Notes under the pieces: generated by a model | What the model saw: only the letters and a program-made list of their open reading frames with translations | Databases searched by the model: none | What the model was told of the DNA's origin: nothing | Translations under genes and position numbers: made by a program | Part shown: one piece after another, positions 1 through 10,010 of the stretch | Layout of the letters: every line of letters starts with the position of its first letter | Numbering within the stretch: the stretch's first letter is position 1 | DNA from: Comamonas thiooxydans | GTDB taxonomy: Bacteria; Pseudomonadota; Gammaproteobacteria; Burkholderiales; Burkholderiaceae_C | Direction of reading: 5' to 3' | DNA length: 64,000 nt | Assembly: GCF_002157685.2 (NCBI RefSeq) | Contig: NZ_AP026738.1 | Coordinates: 3,038,001-3,102,000, forward strand

Positions 1-1
1 C

Positions 2-193
2 GAGCATGGCACGCACTGGTATTCGATTGCCCGGCATATGCTTGGGCTGCGCAACGGCCTCGCCGGTGCGCGCCGCTGGCGCCAGGTCTGGAGCGATCAC
101 CGTCTCAAGAGCCTGCCTGCGCACGAGGTCATGAAGCTGGCCCGCACCAAGCCGAACGAGATCCAGCCGGAACCCGCAGAGCAGATGCTTTGA
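2..193 (+). CDS. dusA: tRNA-dihydrouridine synthase A, C-terminal fragment
   Basis: Only the last 63 codons are inside the window; the gene starts to the left. The frame ends in TGA. The end of the protein shows the DusA tail pattern: a segment reading WYSIARHMLGL, then a GARRWRQVWSDH-like stretch in which an Arg-Arg-Trp triplet closes the helical tRNA-binding domain. The family reduces uridine to dihydrouridine in tRNA D-loops using FMN and NADPH. The catalytic barrel cannot be inspected here. A hairpin with a T-run follows ten bases after the stop, so the transcript probably ends here. Confidence 0.75.
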   Translation, partial: EHGTHWYSIARHMLGLRNGLAGARRWRQVWSDHRLKSLPAHEVMKLARTKPNEIQPEPAEQML

Positions 194-202
194 CCCTGCA
201 TG

Positions 203-228
203 AAAAGCTGGCTTCGGTCAGCTTTTTT
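203..228 (+). terminator. Rho-independent terminator after dusA
   Basis: An AAAAGCTG arm, an 8-base loop and a CAGCTTTTTT arm form a short hairpin running into a T-tract, directly after the dusA stop. Confidence 0.7.
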
Positions 229-322
229 ACTTTCAAGCGCGGCCAAGTCCGGCATGCGTTGCGCAATCCCCGCAGTTGCGCGGTTTGAAGGGAATTCACT
301 ACTTCGCATGTCAAACTCTGCT

Positions 323-345
323 GTTATATTGCACTGCAACATAAC
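323..345. promoter_or_regulatory. 23-bp near-perfect palindrome upstream of phaZ
   Basis: The sequence reads GTTATATTGCA, a central C, then TGCAACATAAC: an 11-bp inverted repeat with one mismatched pair, ending 18 bases before the phaZ ATG. The inner TTGCA-N-TGCAA core is perfect. Its position and symmetry fit a dimeric repressor overlapping the promoter. The PHA-responsive regulator PhaR binds TGC-rich sites before PHA genes in related bacteria, so PhaR is the natural candidate, but that assignment is inference. Confidence 0.55.
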
Positions 346-362
346 CCGCAGAAGTGCGTCCC

Positions 363-1796
363 ATGCTCTATCAGATCTACGAAATGCAGCGCGCAATGGT
401 TGAGCCCTTTGCAGACTTTGCCCAGGCCGCCTCCAAGTTCTACAACAACCCCCACTCGGTCTTCAGCCAGGTGCCCCTGGCCCAGCGCATGGCAGCGGGC
501 TTCAACCTCATGTACCGCTTGGGCAAGGACTACGAAAAGCCCGAATTCGATCTGCATAACGTCGAAGTCAACGGCGTGGATGTCACCATCCGCGAGCGGG
601 TGGAGGTCGACAAGCCGTTTTGTGAGCTGCGTCGCTTCAAGCGCTTTTCCGACGATCCAGAAACACTGGATCTCATGCTCAGCCAGCCCGTGGTGCTGAT
701 CGTTGCACCTCTCTCGGGCCACTATGCCACCTTGCTGCGCGACACTGTGCAAAGCATGCTCGGAGGCCACAAGGTCTATATCACCGACTGGAAGAATGCC
801 CGCACCGTGCCGCTGTCCGAGGGCGAGTTCCATCTGGACGACTATGTGAACTATGTGCAGGAATTTATTCGCTATCTGCAAGGGCGCTATGGTCAGTGTC
901 ATGTGGTCAGCGTCTGCCAGCCCACTGTGCCCGTGCTGGCGGCCGTCTCCCTGATGGCCAGCCGTGGCGAGGTGACGCCGCTGTCCATGACCATGATGGG
1001 CGGCCCCATCGATGCGCGCCGCTCACCGACGGCCGTCAACAACCTGGCCGAAACCCGCAGCTACGAATGGTTCGAGAACAACGTCATCTATGAGGTGCCG
1101 AACAATTACCCCGGTGCCGGCCGCCGCGTCTACCCCGGCTTTTTGCAGTACTCGGGCTTTGTGGCCATGAATCCCGACCGTCATGCCAACAGCCATTACG
1201 ACTATTTCAAGGACCTGATCAAGGGTGACGAGGCCAGCGCCGAGCACCACCGCAAGTTCTATGACGAGTACAACGCCGTGCTGGACATGGATGCCGACTA
1301 CTATCTTGAGACTATCGCCACCGTGTTTCAGGAGTACAAGCTGGTCAAGGGCACCTGGGAAGTCAGGAACGAGCAGGGCCAGCCCGAGCTGGTGCGTCCT
1401 CAGGACATCCAACATACAGCCTTGCTGACCGTGGAAGGCGAGCTCGACGATATCTCGGGCGCAGGCCAGACCCGCGCCGCCCATGATCTGTGTGCCGGCA
1501 TCGCTGCCGAGGCCCGCCAGCATATCGAAGTCCAAGGTGCAGGCCATTACGGCATCTTCAGCGGCAGCCGCTGGCGCAAGACCGTCTACCCGCAGGTGCG
1601 CGACTTCATCCTGTCCCACCAGCCCGCGAGCGCGACAGCCGCCAGCGCTGCAGGCCATCTGAGCAGCGTCAGTGACGACGGAGCCGAGCTGGAAAGCAAC
1701 GAGGCCCATGCCGACAAGCCTGCCAAGGCCCTGAAAACAGGTCAAAATAGCGCCCCTGCCCAGAAAGGACGCGGCCCCCACCGCGCCAGGGCGTAA
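363..1796 (+). CDS. phaZ: Intracellular polyhydroxyalkanoate depolymerase (PhaZ)
   Basis: A 477-residue protein of the intracellular short-chain PHA depolymerase family, which mobilises stored polyhydroxybutyrate from granules. It starts [11 protein letters not shown], the usual start of the family; a GTG three codons upstream is also in frame but less likely. It has an alpha/beta-hydrolase fold with a cysteine nucleophile in [10 protein letters not shown] near residue 185 instead of a serine. The C-terminal half contains [12 protein letters not shown], with the expected catalytic histidine. The last ~55 residues are low-complexity Ala/Lys-rich and probably not part of the fold. The biosynthetic phaCAB genes lie 13 kb away, and a palindromic operator-like site sits just upstream. 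Confidence 0.88.
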   Translation: MLYQIYEMQRAMVEPFADFAQAASKFYNNPHSVFSQVPLAQRMAAGFNLMYRLGKDYEKPEFDLHNVEVNGVDVTIRERVEVDKPFCELRRFKRFSDDPETLDLMLSQPVVLIVAPLSGHYATLLRDTVQSMLGGHKVYITDWKNARTVPLSEGEFHLDDYVNYVQEFIRYLQGRYGQCHVVSVCQPTVPVLAAVSLMASRGEVTPLSMTMMGGPIDARRSPTAVNNLAETRSYEWFENNVIYEVPNNYPGAGRRVYPGFLQYSGFVAMNPDRHANSHYDYFKDLIKGDEASAEHHRKFYDEYNAVLDMDADYYLETIATVFQEYKLVKGTWEVRNEQGQPELVRPQDIQHTALLTVEGELDDISGAGQTRAAHDLCAGIAAEARQHIEVQGAGHYGIFSGSRWRKTVYPQVRDFILSHQPASATAASAAGHLSSVSDDGAELESNEAHADKPAKALKTGQNSAPAQKGRGPHRARA

Positions 1797-1813
1797 AGGC
1801 TCGCCAGACCAGA

Positions 1814-2488
1814 ATGAACTCATCCCTGTCCGCAGCCTCTTCGCTTCAAGCACTGGCTGCGAACATCGATGCAGCCCTGCCCCAGACACAGTGCACGCGC
1901 TGCGGTTACCCTGACTGCGCGTCCTATGCCGAGGCCATTGCCAGCGGAGAAGCCGCCATCAATCAATGCCCGCCCGGTGGCCAGGACGGCGTACGCCGTC
2001 TGGCGTCCATCACCGGCAGGCCGGAGTTGCCGCTCAACGCCGCAAACGGCATCGAAACCCCGCGTACCCTGGCCCTGATCGACGAAGCCTGGTGCATAGG
2101 CTGCACGCTGTGCATCAAGGCCTGTCCCACCGACGCGATTCTGGGCGCCAACAAGCGCATGCACACCGTGATTGCCGAGCATTGCACGGGCTGCGAACTG
2201 TGCATTCCCGTCTGTCCGGTCGATTGCATAGAGCTGGTCAATGCCAGCGGCGAGGCCACGGGCTGGTCAGCCTGGAGCGCTGCCCAGGCCGAACATGCCC
2301 GCAACCGCTATGACGGACATCTGCAGCGCACGGGCCGCAAGGCCAATGCGCCGGTGCGCACCACGGCACAGCCCGCCGCAATAGAAGCCGGTGCTCAAGC
2401 CGTCACGACGGCAGCGCCAGCACCCGACAAAAAGGCTGCGATTGCCGCCATTCTGGCCAAGGCCAAGGCTCAACGCGCCCAGAATTGA
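1814..2488 (+). CDS. rsxB: RsxB/RnfB-type iron-sulfur ferredoxin
   Basis: A 224-residue protein with two parts. An N-terminal Fe-S motif has Cys residues in [19 protein letters not shown] (a 4Fe-4S 'Fes' domain, about residues 27-60). It is followed by two ferredoxin CxxCxxCxxxCP clusters, [12 protein letters not shown] and [12 protein letters not shown] (about residues 95-145). The last ~70 residues are Ala-rich. In gammaproteobacteria RsxB is part of a membrane electron-transport complex. Here no rsxA, C, D, G or E gene is adjacent, so the partner is unknown; it may act as a stand-alone electron carrier. The N-terminal membrane anchor seen in Rnf complexes appears to be missing. It lies 17 bases after phaZ on the same strand. 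Confidence 0.85.
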   Translation: MNSSLSAASSLQALAANIDAALPQTQCTRCGYPDCASYAEAIASGEAAINQCPPGGQDGVRRLASITGRPELPLNAANGIETPRTLALIDEAWCIGCTLCIKACPTDAILGANKRMHTVIAEHCTGCELCIPVCPVDCIELVNASGEATGWSAWSAAQAEHARNRYDGHLQRTGRKANAPVRTTAQPAAIEAGAQAVTTAAPAPDKKAAIAAILAKAKAQRAQN

Positions 2489-2493
2489 TACCG

Positions 2494-2534
2494 AATCAGC
2501 CTCTATCGCTTATACACAAAGCGCCATCAGCTCC
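2494..2534 (-). repeat. Dispersed ~42-bp repeat, intergenic copy
   Basis: Read on the minus strand it matches the copy at 21648-21690: an AGCTG start, a GCGC core, a TGT-TA segment, then GGCTGATTC at the end. It lies just after the rsxB stop. Confidence 0.6.
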
Positions 2535-2578
2535 TGATTCAGTAGCCCCCGCGACTGCAAAGCTCTCTCTGGGGGTCA

Positions 2579-4072
2579 CTAGACGCTGACCAGGCTCTTG
2601 TAGACGCCGCAGCCCCAGTACAGGCCTGCATGCTTGCAGACATAGGACATCTTGGTCTGCACCTGCTGGTTGCTGGGGTTGATGTAGTCATACTCGACCC
2701 ACCCCGGGCGCAGCTCGGCCTGGGCCATGATGTCGGCCATCAGGCTGTCGCCGTCAATGCCGGGCACATCCTGCACGCGCAGCCCCACCTTGGCGGGATT
2801 GCCGCCGAAGGCCCGGTACTCCCCTTCCGAAGACAGGGCGAACACATACATGTCGCGGTCGTGGAATGGCTGCGCAGGATCGGTCACGGTCTGCAGCAGG
2901 TCGGCGACACTGGACGAACTTCTGGCTTGCCGCATGGTCGCATTCACCAGGGCCACGGCCTCCTCGGCCGTGCCCTGCTGCAATCTGAAGCGCGACACGG
3001 CGTCCGACAGGTGCTGGGCACGCAGCTGCAACTCCCGGGCCTGCTGCAGCGCCTGACCGACCATCTGGGCATTGTGCTGGGTGATTTCATCGATCTGGTG
3101 CACGGCATTGCTGATCTCCTGAAGCCCCATGCTCTGGCTGCTGGCCGAGTCCGAGAGCGTCCCCATATGACTCACCACATCATGGATGGCCCGCGTCACC
3201 CCTTGAGTCTGCTCGACAGCGTTGCGCAGCAGATGCGTGCTCTGGCTCACTTGCTGCACGGTCTCGCCGATCAGCTGGCGTATCTCCTTGGCGGCTTCGG
3301 CGCTGCGCTGCGCCAGCGTGCGTACCTCACTGGCCACGACGGCAAAGCCGCGCCCCTGCTCACCGGCCCTGGCGGCCTCCACCGCCGCATTGAGGGCCAG
3401 AATATTGGTCTGAAAGGCGATGCCGTCTATCACCCCGATGATTTCCCGCATACGCCCGGCATTGCGCTCGATCAGTTCCACCGACTGCACAGCATGCTGC
3501 ATGGCCTGCGCGCCCTGGTCGGCGGCCGAGCGCACGCCGTCGGCGCGACCATGGGCCGCCTTGCTCACCTCGGCGTTGTGCTGAACCGCTGCGCTGAGTT
3601 GCTCGACACTGACCACGGTCTGCGCCAAGCTGCTCGCCTGGGCCTCGGTGCGCTCGGACAAGGCCTGATGATCCTTGACCATACTCTGGCCGGCCTGGGC
3701 CACCAGGGCCGCGTTACTGCGCACATCGGCCACCATGGCCGACAACGCATGCACCATGGACTCGGTCAGGCTTGATGTCGCCGGACTCGCTGGCGCCCCT
3801 TTGGCAGCGCTCACACTCAGGTCGCCATGGGCGACTTTTTCCAGCGCCAGCTGCATGTCCTGCCATTGCTGCTGCCAGCTCCTGTGCAGAACGCCGACCC
3901 AGAACAGCACGCCCAGCCCCCATAGCAGCAAGCCGCCCAGCTGCAGGGCTGCACCCAGTCCCAGCAGGGGCAGAACAGGGCCGGCCAGCAGCCATGGCAG
4001 CCCCAAGCACAGCCATCCGGAATTCCTCATTCGTACGCGGTTTTTTTTGTCGGGCAAGATGCGCTTTTGCAT
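2579..4072 (-). CDS. Methyl-accepting chemotaxis protein with C-terminal Cache-like domain
   Basis: A 497-residue chemoreceptor. The start at [10 protein letters not shown] is chosen because a GGAGA site lies six bases upstream; an in-frame TTG-type extension to 4153 has no such site. Two hydrophobic helices near residues 20-60 form a hairpin with almost no periplasmic loop. The signalling domain (about residues 130-390) has the CheA/CheW-binding hairpin tip at [20 protein letters not shown]. After the second methylation helix, instead of ending, the protein adds ~100 residues ([19 protein letters not shown] to YKSLVSV) that resemble a single-Cache sensor. The sensor would therefore be cytoplasmic, which is unusual for Cache domains. 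It is monocistronic and convergent with rsxB. Confidence 0.85.
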   Translation of the reverse strand: MQKRILPDKKNRVRMRNSGWLCLGLPWLLAGPVLPLLGLGAALQLGGLLLWGLGVLFWVGVLHRSWQQQWQDMQLALEKVAHGDLSVSAAKGAPASPATSSLTESMVHALSAMVADVRSNAALVAQAGQSMVKDHQALSERTEAQASSLAQTVVSVEQLSAAVQHNAEVSKAAHGRADGVRSAADQGAQAMQHAVQSVELIERNAGRMREIIGVIDGIAFQTNILALNAAVEAARAGEQGRGFAVVASEVRTLAQRSAEAAKEIRQLIGETVQQVSQSTHLLRNAVEQTQGVTRAIHDVVSHMGTLSDSASSQSMGLQEISNAVHQIDEITQHNAQMVGQALQQARELQLRAQHLSDAVSRFRLQQGTAEEAVALVNATMRQARSSSSVADLLQTVTDPAQPFHDRDMYVFALSSEGEYRAFGGNPAKVGLRVQDVPGIDGDSLMADIMAQAELRPGWVEYDYINPSNQQVQTKMSYVCKHAGLYWGCGVYKSLVSV

Positions 4073-4261
4073 TGCCTGTCTCCATTCGTTTTTTGTAGTC
4101 GACTTCGTTTGCTGAGCTTGCAGCCTGCTCACGGTAGCCCTTTGCTCTGTCATCCAGCTTACGTAACAAATTGCAATTTACGGTGCCTGCAAACCCGCAA
4201 AATCGAAACCATGAGCACTGTTTTCTCATGCGAAAATGGCATCAGCCCATAATGTGTCACT

Positions 4262-5467
4262 ATGAATCCCCTGCTCTCGCGCTTACAGCCTTATCCGTTT
4301 GAACGCCTTCGCCAACTGTTTGCCGCTGCCCAGCCGCCCGAGGGCCTGCGCCCCATCAGCCTGGGCATCGGAGAGCCGCGCCACGCCACGCCGGCGTTCA
4401 TTGAAAAAGCACTGAGCAGCGAACTCCAGGGCCTGTCCGTTTACCCCGCCACCGCCGGCCTGCCGGCGCTGCGCCAGGCCTGTGCGCAATGGGCCAACCG
4501 ACGCTACGGCATAGAGCTCGATGCGGCGACCCAGGTTCTGCCCGTCAATGGCTCACGTGAAGCCCTGTTTGCCTTTACCCAGGTGGTGGTGGACAGCACC
4601 CGAGCCGGTGCGCGCGTCATCTGTCCCAATCCCTTCTATCAAATCTACGAAGGTGCGACGCTGCTGGCCGGGGCCACCCCCTATTACGCCGCCAGCGATG
4701 CCGCGCGCAACTTCGCCGTGAACTGGGATGCCGTGCCCGAGGAGGTGTGGCAGAACACGCAGATGATTTTTGTCTGCTCTCCCGGCAACCCCACGGGCGC
4801 GGTGATGCCGCTTGGCGAATGGGAAAAGCTGTTCGCCCTGTCCGACAAGCACGGCTTTGTGATTGCCAGCGACGAGTGCTACAGCGAGATCTACTTCCAG
4901 GAAGAAGCTCCGCTGGGCGGCCTGGAAGCCGCTCAGAAGCTGGGGCGCCATGATTTCAAGAATCTGGTGATGTTCACCAGCCTGTCCAAGCGCAGCAATG
5001 TGCCCGGACTGCGCAGCGGCTTTGTGGCAGGCGATGCGGCACTGCTCAAGTCCTTCCTGCTCTACCGCACCTATCACGGCGGCGCCATGAGCCCCGTGGT
5101 GCAGACGGCATCGATTGCTGCCTGGGGCGACGAGGCCCATGTGCAGGAAAATCGTCGTCTCTACCGCGAGAAGTTTGCCCAGGTCACACCCGTGCTGTCC
5201 AGGGTCATGGACGTGAAGCTGCCTGATGCCAGCTTCTACCTCTGGGCCGGCATTCCGCCGCAATTGGGCATGGATGATGCGCAATTCGCCAAAGAGCTGT
5301 ATATTCATACAGGCGTAACGGTTTTACCGGGAAGCTATCTGGCACGCGAGGCCCATGGCTTCAACCCCGGAGCCAACCGCATTCGCATGGCTCTGGTGGC
5401 CGAGACAGCAGAATGCCTTGAAGCAGCTCAGCGCATTGCCCGGTTCATCGAGTCGCGCATACGCTGA
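4262..5467 (+). CDS. dapC: Succinyldiaminopimelate transaminase
   Basis: A 401-residue fold-type I PLP aminotransferase matching the betaproteobacterial DapC family. It converts N-succinyl-2-amino-6-oxopimelate to N-succinyl-LL-diaminopimelate in lysine and peptidoglycan synthesis. Visible motifs are PISLGIGEPRH near the N-terminus, CSPGNPTG (substrate/PLP contact), SDECYSEIYF and SLSKRSNVPGLRSGF, which holds the Schiff-base lysine and phosphate-binding arginine. It leads a row dapC-dapD-pilU-dapE-prmB on the same strand, consistent with the pathway order, except for the type IV pilus gene in the middle. Confidence 0.9.
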   Translation: MNPLLSRLQPYPFERLRQLFAAAQPPEGLRPISLGIGEPRHATPAFIEKALSSELQGLSVYPATAGLPALRQACAQWANRRYGIELDAATQVLPVNGSREALFAFTQVVVDSTRAGARVICPNPFYQIYEGATLLAGATPYYAASDAARNFAVNWDAVPEEVWQNTQMIFVCSPGNPTGAVMPLGEWEKLFALSDKHGFVIASDECYSEIYFQEEAPLGGLEAAQKLGRHDFKNLVMFTSLSKRSNVPGLRSGFVAGDAALLKSFLLYRTYHGGAMSPVVQTASIAAWGDEAHVQENRRLYREKFAQVTPVLSRVMDVKLPDASFYLWAGIPPQLGMDDAQFAKELYIHTGVTVLPGSYLAREAHGFNPGANRIRMALVAETAECLEAAQRIARFIESRIR

Positions 5468-5548
5468 TTTCCACCCCAGGGCCTGCCCGGTGCAGGCCTT
5501 TATGACGCAACGATTCACCTCAACTTTCGATCCTTGACCGAAAACATC

Positions 5549-6382
5549 ATGACGCAACAACTGCAATCCATCATCGACAACGCCTGGGACAACCGTGCCA
5601 ATATCTCGCCTTCCGCCGCCCCCAAGGAAGTGGTGGATGCCGTGGAGCACGTGATTGCCGAACTCAACGACGGCAAGCTGCGCGTGGCCACCCGCGAAGG
5701 CGTGGGTCAGTGGACCGTGCACCAGTGGATCAAGAAGGCCGTGCTGCTGTCCTTCCGTCTCAAGGACAATGCGCTGATCAACGGCGGCGCCCTGAACTTC
5801 TTCGACAAGGTGCCCACCAAGTTCGAAGGCATGAGCGAAGCCGAGATCGCCGCCACCGGCGTGCGCGTGGTGCCTCCGGCCGTGGCCCGCCGCGGCTCCT
5901 TCATCGCCAAGGGCGCCATCCTGATGCCTTCCTATGTGAACATCGGCGCCTATGTGGACGAAGGCACCATGGTCGACACCTGGGCCACCGTGGGCTCCTG
6001 CGCTCAAGTGGGCAAGAACGTGCACCTGTCCGGTGGCGTGGGCCTGGGCGGCGTGCTCGAGCCCCTGCAAGCCAACCCTACCATCATTGAAGACAACTGC
6101 TTCATCGGCGCTCGCTCCGAAGTGGTCGAAGGCGTGATCGTGGAAGAGAACTCGGTTCTGGGCATGGGCGTCTACATCGGCCAGTCCACCCCTCTGTTCA
6201 ACCGCGAAACCGGCGAAATCACCTACGGCCGCGTACCCAGCGGCTCGGTGGTGGTCAGCGGCAACATTCCCAAGCAGACCAAGGATGGCAAGGACTACTC
6301 CATGTATGCCGCCATCATCGTCAAGCGTGTGGATGCACAGACCCGCTCCAAGACCAGCATCAACGACCTGCTGCGCGACTGA
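5549..6382 (+). CDS. dapD: Tetrahydrodipicolinate N-succinyltransferase
   Basis: A 277-residue left-handed beta-helix acyltransferase that succinylates tetrahydrodipicolinate with succinyl-CoA, the step before DapC. The start [13 protein letters not shown] matches the family; an upstream in-frame TTG is less likely. The hexapeptide-repeat region is visible from about residue 105 ([18 protein letters not shown], then [19 protein letters not shown]). It ends in an SVVVSGNIP segment and a short helical tail. It lies 81 bases after dapC and has its own terminator downstream. Confidence 0.92.
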   Translation: MTQQLQSIIDNAWDNRANISPSAAPKEVVDAVEHVIAELNDGKLRVATREGVGQWTVHQWIKKAVLLSFRLKDNALINGGALNFFDKVPTKFEGMSEAEIAATGVRVVPPAVARRGSFIAKGAILMPSYVNIGAYVDEGTMVDTWATVGSCAQVGKNVHLSGGVGLGGVLEPLQANPTIIEDNCFIGARSEVVEGVIVEENSVLGMGVYIGQSTPLFNRETGEITYGRVPSGSVVVSGNIPKQTKDGKDYSMYAAIIVKRVDAQTRSKTSINDLLRD

Positions 6383-6444
6383 TTGTCACCTGGCCATGCT
6401 CGCTCCGCCCTGGAGCGGAAGCTGCACCGGCCAGCCCTGCTCAC

Positions 6445-6478
6445 AAGCCTGCCCGCTCCCGAGCGCGCAGGCTTTTTT
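6445..6478 (+). terminator. Rho-independent terminator after dapD
   Basis: Arms AAGCCTGC and GCAGGCTT flank a 14-base loop and run into six T residues. This separates dapC-dapD from pilU. Confidence 0.75.
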
Positions 6479-6580
6479 CATGCTGGAAATCAGCTTTGCG
6501 CATCAAGCGCGACCTGCACCGAGTTGACACACGCTAACATGCGCGCATAGAGAGGCTGAGCGAAAAAGGATGAAGAAAAA

Positions 6581-7750
6581 ATGAGCACCATGGAAAAAAT
6601 TCTGCGTCTGATGTCCGAAAAAAAGGCCTCGGACGTCTATCTCTCCGCCCGTGCGCCGGCGCTGATCAAGATCAACGGCATCTGCATCCCCATCAACAAT
6701 CAGGAGCTGCCGGTCGAAGCTCCACTGGCCTTGCTTTCCGAAGTCGTCAGTCCGCAAGCCATCGAAGAGCTCAAGCAGACGGGCGAGCTGAACATGGCGA
6801 TTCCAATGAGCGGCATAGGCCGCTTCCGTATCAGCGCCATGCGCCAGCGCGGCTCCTATGCGGTCGTCGTGCGCTTTATCTCGTATCAGATTCCGTCGCG
6901 CAACGAACTGAATCTGCCCTCCATCATCAGCGAACTGGTCATGGAAAAGCGCGGCCTGGTGCTGGTTGTGGGCGCAACGGGCTCGGGCAAGAGCACGACG
7001 CTGGCGACCATGGTCGAAGAACGCAACGAAAAACTCACCGGCCACATCCTGACGGTGGAAGACCCCATCGAATACCAGTTTCGCAACAAGAAATCCATCG
7101 TCAACCAGCGTGAGGTCGGCACCGATACCAGCACCCTCGCAACCGCACTCAAGAATGCGCTGCGTCAGGCACCCGATGTGATTCTGATCGGCGAAATCCG
7201 CGACCGCGAGACCATGTCGGCCGCACTGGCCTATGCCCAGTCCGGCCATCTATGCCTCGCAACCCTGCATGCCAACAACAGCTATCACACGCTCAATCGC
7301 ATCCTGTCCTTCTTCCCTGAGGAGGTACGCCCCAGCATGTTGGGCGAGCTGGCCGCCTCGCTCAAGGCCGTGATCTCTCAGCGCCTGGTCCGTACCGTTA
7401 CCGGCACGCGCGTGCCGGCCGTGGAAGTCATGCTCAACACCAAGCTCATCAGCGACATGATCGTCAAGGGCGACTTCGGTGGCGTGAAGGAGGCCATGGA
7501 AAAATCCATGGCCGAAGGCTCGCAGACCTTCGAGGATGCACTGGCGGCCCTTGTGCGCAGTGGCACAATTGAGCGCAGTGAAGCGCTGGCCTATGCCGAC
7601 TCGCCCACCAATCTGATGTGGCGCATGGATAATGACGTCAGCCACGCGGCCACTGCTGCCAACGCCCCGGCCGTCACCGATGTGATTCTGCCCGGCGATG
7701 ACGATATGCCGTCTTTCACGGAAATCACCCTGGATGTCAAAACCGCCTGA
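6581..7750 (+). CDS. pilU: Type IV pilus retraction ATPase PilU-like
   Basis: A 389-residue PilT/PilU-family secretion ATPase that helps power pilus retraction and twitching. It begins MSTMEKILRLMSEKKASDVY, typical of PilU. Walker A is GATGSGKST (residues 131-139), the Asp-box segment is TVEDPIEYQ, Walker B is ILIGEIRD, and a His-box is ATLHANNSYH. The C-terminal MWRMDN and following acidic tail also resemble PilU more than PilT. No pilT is next to it; it sits among the diaminopimelate genes with its own 5' region after the dapD terminator. A role in peptidoglycan synthesis is not suggested by the sequence. Confidence 0.85.
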   Translation: MSTMEKILRLMSEKKASDVYLSARAPALIKINGICIPINNQELPVEAPLALLSEVVSPQAIEELKQTGELNMAIPMSGIGRFRISAMRQRGSYAVVVRFISYQIPSRNELNLPSIISELVMEKRGLVLVVGATGSGKSTTLATMVEERNEKLTGHILTVEDPIEYQFRNKKSIVNQREVGTDTSTLATALKNALRQAPDVILIGEIRDRETMSAALAYAQSGHLCLATLHANNSYHTLNRILSFFPEEVRPSMLGELAASLKAVISQRLVRTVTGTRVPAVEVMLNTKLISDMIVKGDFGGVKEAMEKSMAEGSQTFEDALAALVRSGTIERSEALAYADSPTNLMWRMDNDVSHAATAANAPAVTDVILPGDDDMPSFTEITLDVKTA

Positions 7751-7800
7751 AGCCGCCAGCCAAGGCGGCATAGGCATTGTTTTAGTTTGAAGCCCCTTCC

Positions 7801-8988
7801 ATGTCCCGGACACTGCAACTGACCGAGCAGCTCATCAGCCTGCCCTCCGTCACCCCCGAAGATGCTGGCTGCCTTGAGCTGCTCGCCGATGCCCTGACAC
7901 CCATGGGATTTACCTGCGAGCGGCTGGACAGCGGCCCTGCAGAATTCCGCGTACAAAACCTGTGGGCAAAGCGCGCTCCTGCGATTTCTCAGTCTACGCA
8001 AGGTGCTATCAATTCAGATAGGCCTGTGCTGGTCTTTGCCGGGCATACCGATGTGGTGCCACCGGGCCCGCTCAAGGAGTGGACCAGCCCGCCTTTCGTG
8101 CCCATGCACCGCGACGGCAAGCTCTACGGCCGTGGTGCCAGCGATATGAAGACCTCCATCGCCGCCTTTGTCGTGGCGCTGGAGGAGTTTCTGCAGACCA
8201 CGCCCGAGCCCGCCTTCGACATCGCCCTGCTGCTGACCAGCGACGAGGAAGGCCCTTCGATCGACGGCACCAAGGTCGTGGTCGAAGAACTGCGCCAACG
8301 CGGCGAGCGCCTGGACTGGTGCATCGTGGGCGAGCCCACCTCGGTCAAGCAGACCGGCGACATGATCAAGAACGGCCGCCGCGGCACCATGAGCGGCAAG
8401 CTCACCGTCAACGGTGTGCAAGGTCATATCGCCTACCCGCAACTGGCACGCAACCCCATTCACGAGGCCTTGCCCGCACTCGCAGAACTCGCGGCCACGG
8501 TCTGGGACCGCGGCAATGCGTTCTTCCCGCCCACAAGCTGGCAGATCAGCAATATCCATGGCGGTACGGGCGCCAGCAACGTCATTCCCGGCCATGTGGT
8601 GATCGACTTCAATTTCCGTTTCTGCACCGAGTCCAGTTCCGACTCCCTGCAAAAGCGCGTGCATGAAATCCTGGACCGCCATGGCGTCGAATACTCGCTG
8701 GTCTGGACCGTGGGCGGACAGCCTTTTCTGACCACGCCGGGCACCCTGGTGCAGGCCGTGCAGGCCGCCATCAAGGATGAAACCGGACTGGATACCGAGC
8801 TATCCACCACCGGTGGCACCAGCGATGGCCGCTTCATCGCCCAGATCTGCCCTCAGGTCATCGAGATGGGCCCGCCCAATGCCAGCATCCACAAGATCGA
8901 CGAACACATCGCCGTGGCCGATATCGAGCCACTGAAAAACATCTACCGCAAGACTCTGGAACAACTCCAGCGCCAGCAGACCGCATGA
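7801..8988 (+). CDS. dapE: Succinyl-diaminopimelate desuccinylase
   Basis: A 395-residue M20 di-zinc peptidase-family enzyme releasing LL-diaminopimelate from its N-succinyl form. Metal ligands are visible in [32 protein letters not shown] (catalytic Glu-Glu) and a C-terminal [13 protein letters not shown]. Family members are usually nearer 375 residues; the extra length is mostly at about residues 60-72, where a degenerate copy of the dispersed repeat is in frame. The stop overlaps the prmB start (ATGA), so the two are translationally coupled. Confidence 0.9.
   Translation: MSRTLQLTEQLISLPSVTPEDAGCLELLADALTPMGFTCERLDSGPAEFRVQNLWAKRAPAISQSTQGAINSDRPVLVFAGHTDVVPPGPLKEWTSPPFVPMHRDGKLYGRGASDMKTSIAAFVVALEEFLQTTPEPAFDIALLLTSDEEGPSIDGTKVVVEELRQRGERLDWCIVGEPTSVKQTGDMIKNGRRGTMSGKLTVNGVQGHIAYPQLARNPIHEALPALAELAATVWDRGNAFFPPTSWQISNIHGGTGASNVIPGHVVIDFNFRFCTESSSDSLQKRVHEILDRHGVEYSLVWTVGGQPFLTTPGTLVQAVQAAIKDETGLDTELSTTGGTSDGRFIAQICPQVIEMGPPNASIHKIDEHIAVADIEPLKNIYRKTLEQLQRQQTA
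7983..8013 (-). repeat. Dispersed repeat, shortened copy inside dapE
   Basis: On the plus strand it reads like the reverse complement of the 21648-21690 unit with the middle missing: an ATTTCTCAGTCTACGC arm followed by AAGGTGCTATCAATT. It is in frame in dapE. The match is weaker than for the other copies. Confidence 0.35.
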
Positions 8989-9932
8989 GCAACACCAGCA
9001 TCCTCCTGATCTCGGGCAACACCGTTGCCGAACTGATTGCCAGCGGCGCTCAGGCGCTCACAGCTGCCGGCGTGGCTTTTGGCCATGGCACGGCCACGGC
9101 CGAAGACGAAGCGGCCTGGCTGGTGCTCTGGAAGCTGGGCCTGCCCCTGGACAGCGAGCTCATTCCTGGCGCTCCAGAATCTGTCGCTAATCAACCTGTA
9201 CCCCTTGATATACAAGCGCAGACAGCTACACTTTTTGATGAGCGTATCCGCAGCCGCAAGCCCGCAGCCTATCTGACGAATGAAGCCTGGCTGGTAGGAG
9301 TGCCCTTCTATATCGACGAACGCTCCATCGTGCCGCGCAGCTTCATCGCCGAACTGCTGGCCGATGGCAGCATCGACGGCTGGCTGTCCGACAAGACCGT
9401 GCAGGTGCTCGACCTATGCACCGGCAACGGCTCTCTGGCCTGCCTGGCCGCCATGGCCTATCCCGAAGTCCGGGTGACCGGTGCCGATATCTCGACCGAT
9501 GCCCTGGCCGTCGCCCGCATCAATGTGGACAAGCACGGGCTGCAGGATCGCGTGACGCTGCTGGAAAGCAACGGCATGAGCCAGGTGCCCGGCCCCTGGG
9601 ATCTGGTACTTTGCAACCCGCCCTATGTGAACTCGGACAGCATGGGCAAGCTGCCTGCCGAGTACCAGGCCGAGCCCGAGCTGGCCCTGGCCGGCGGCGC
9701 AGACGGCATGGACTTCATCCGCCAGCTGCTTCAGGACTTGCCTGCACGCCTGAACAAGGACGCCGTGGTGGTGCTGGAGATCGGCAATGAAAAGCCGTAC
9801 TTCGAGGCCGCCTTCCCAGATCTGCCCGTGTTCTGGCTGGACACCAGCTCGGGTGACGAGCAGGTGCTGCTGATTACCGAAGAGGCACTGCGCCACTGGT
9901 CCGAGGGCAATACCGCAGCCTTGCAGCTGTAA
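8985..9932 (+). CDS. prmB: 50S ribosomal protein L3 glutamine N5-methyltransferase
   Basis: A 315-residue class I SAM methyltransferase of the HemK/PrmB type, which methylates a glutamine in ribosomal protein L3. SAM-binding motif I is [15 protein letters not shown] (near residue 145). The catalytic NPPY motif, NPPYVNSD, which recognises the glutamine amide, is near residue 210. [12 protein letters not shown] just before motif I is the PrmB signature. It overlaps dapE by four bases. Residues about 69-82 ([13 protein letters not shown]) are encoded by a copy of the dispersed repeat, which lengthens a loop between the N-terminal helical domain and the catalytic domain. Confidence 0.88.
   Translation: MSNTSILLISGNTVAELIASGAQALTAAGVAFGHGTATAEDEAAWLVLWKLGLPLDSELIPGAPESVANQPVPLDIQAQTATLFDERIRSRKPAAYLTNEAWLVGVPFYIDERSIVPRSFIAELLADGSIDGWLSDKTVQVLDLCTGNGSLACLAAMAYPEVRVTGADISTDALAVARINVDKHGLQDRVTLLESNGMSQVPGPWDLVLCNPPYVNSDSMGKLPAEYQAEPELALAGGADGMDFIRQLLQDLPARLNKDAVVVLEIGNEKPYFEAAFPDLPVFWLDTSSGDEQVLLITEEALRHWSEGNTAALQL
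9188..9229 (-). repeat. Dispersed repeat copy in frame inside prmB
   Basis: Its reverse complement (GTAGCTGTCTGCGCTTGT, then ATCAAGGGGTACAGGTTGATTA) aligns along its whole length with the intergenic copy at 21648-21690. It is translated as part of PrmB. Confidence 0.6.
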
Positions 9933-10010
9933 GTTCTTTATCCCGCATCCAAGGTGCAGGCTGTTCAAAGCCCTGTGCCTTTTTCTTTATGCAGGTCTTT
10001 GAACAAGCGC

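Noticed and set aside
1736..1756. Dispersed-repeat remnant in the phaZ tail
   Set aside because: Only a few bases around CAAAATAGCGCC resemble the repeat; not enough to call.
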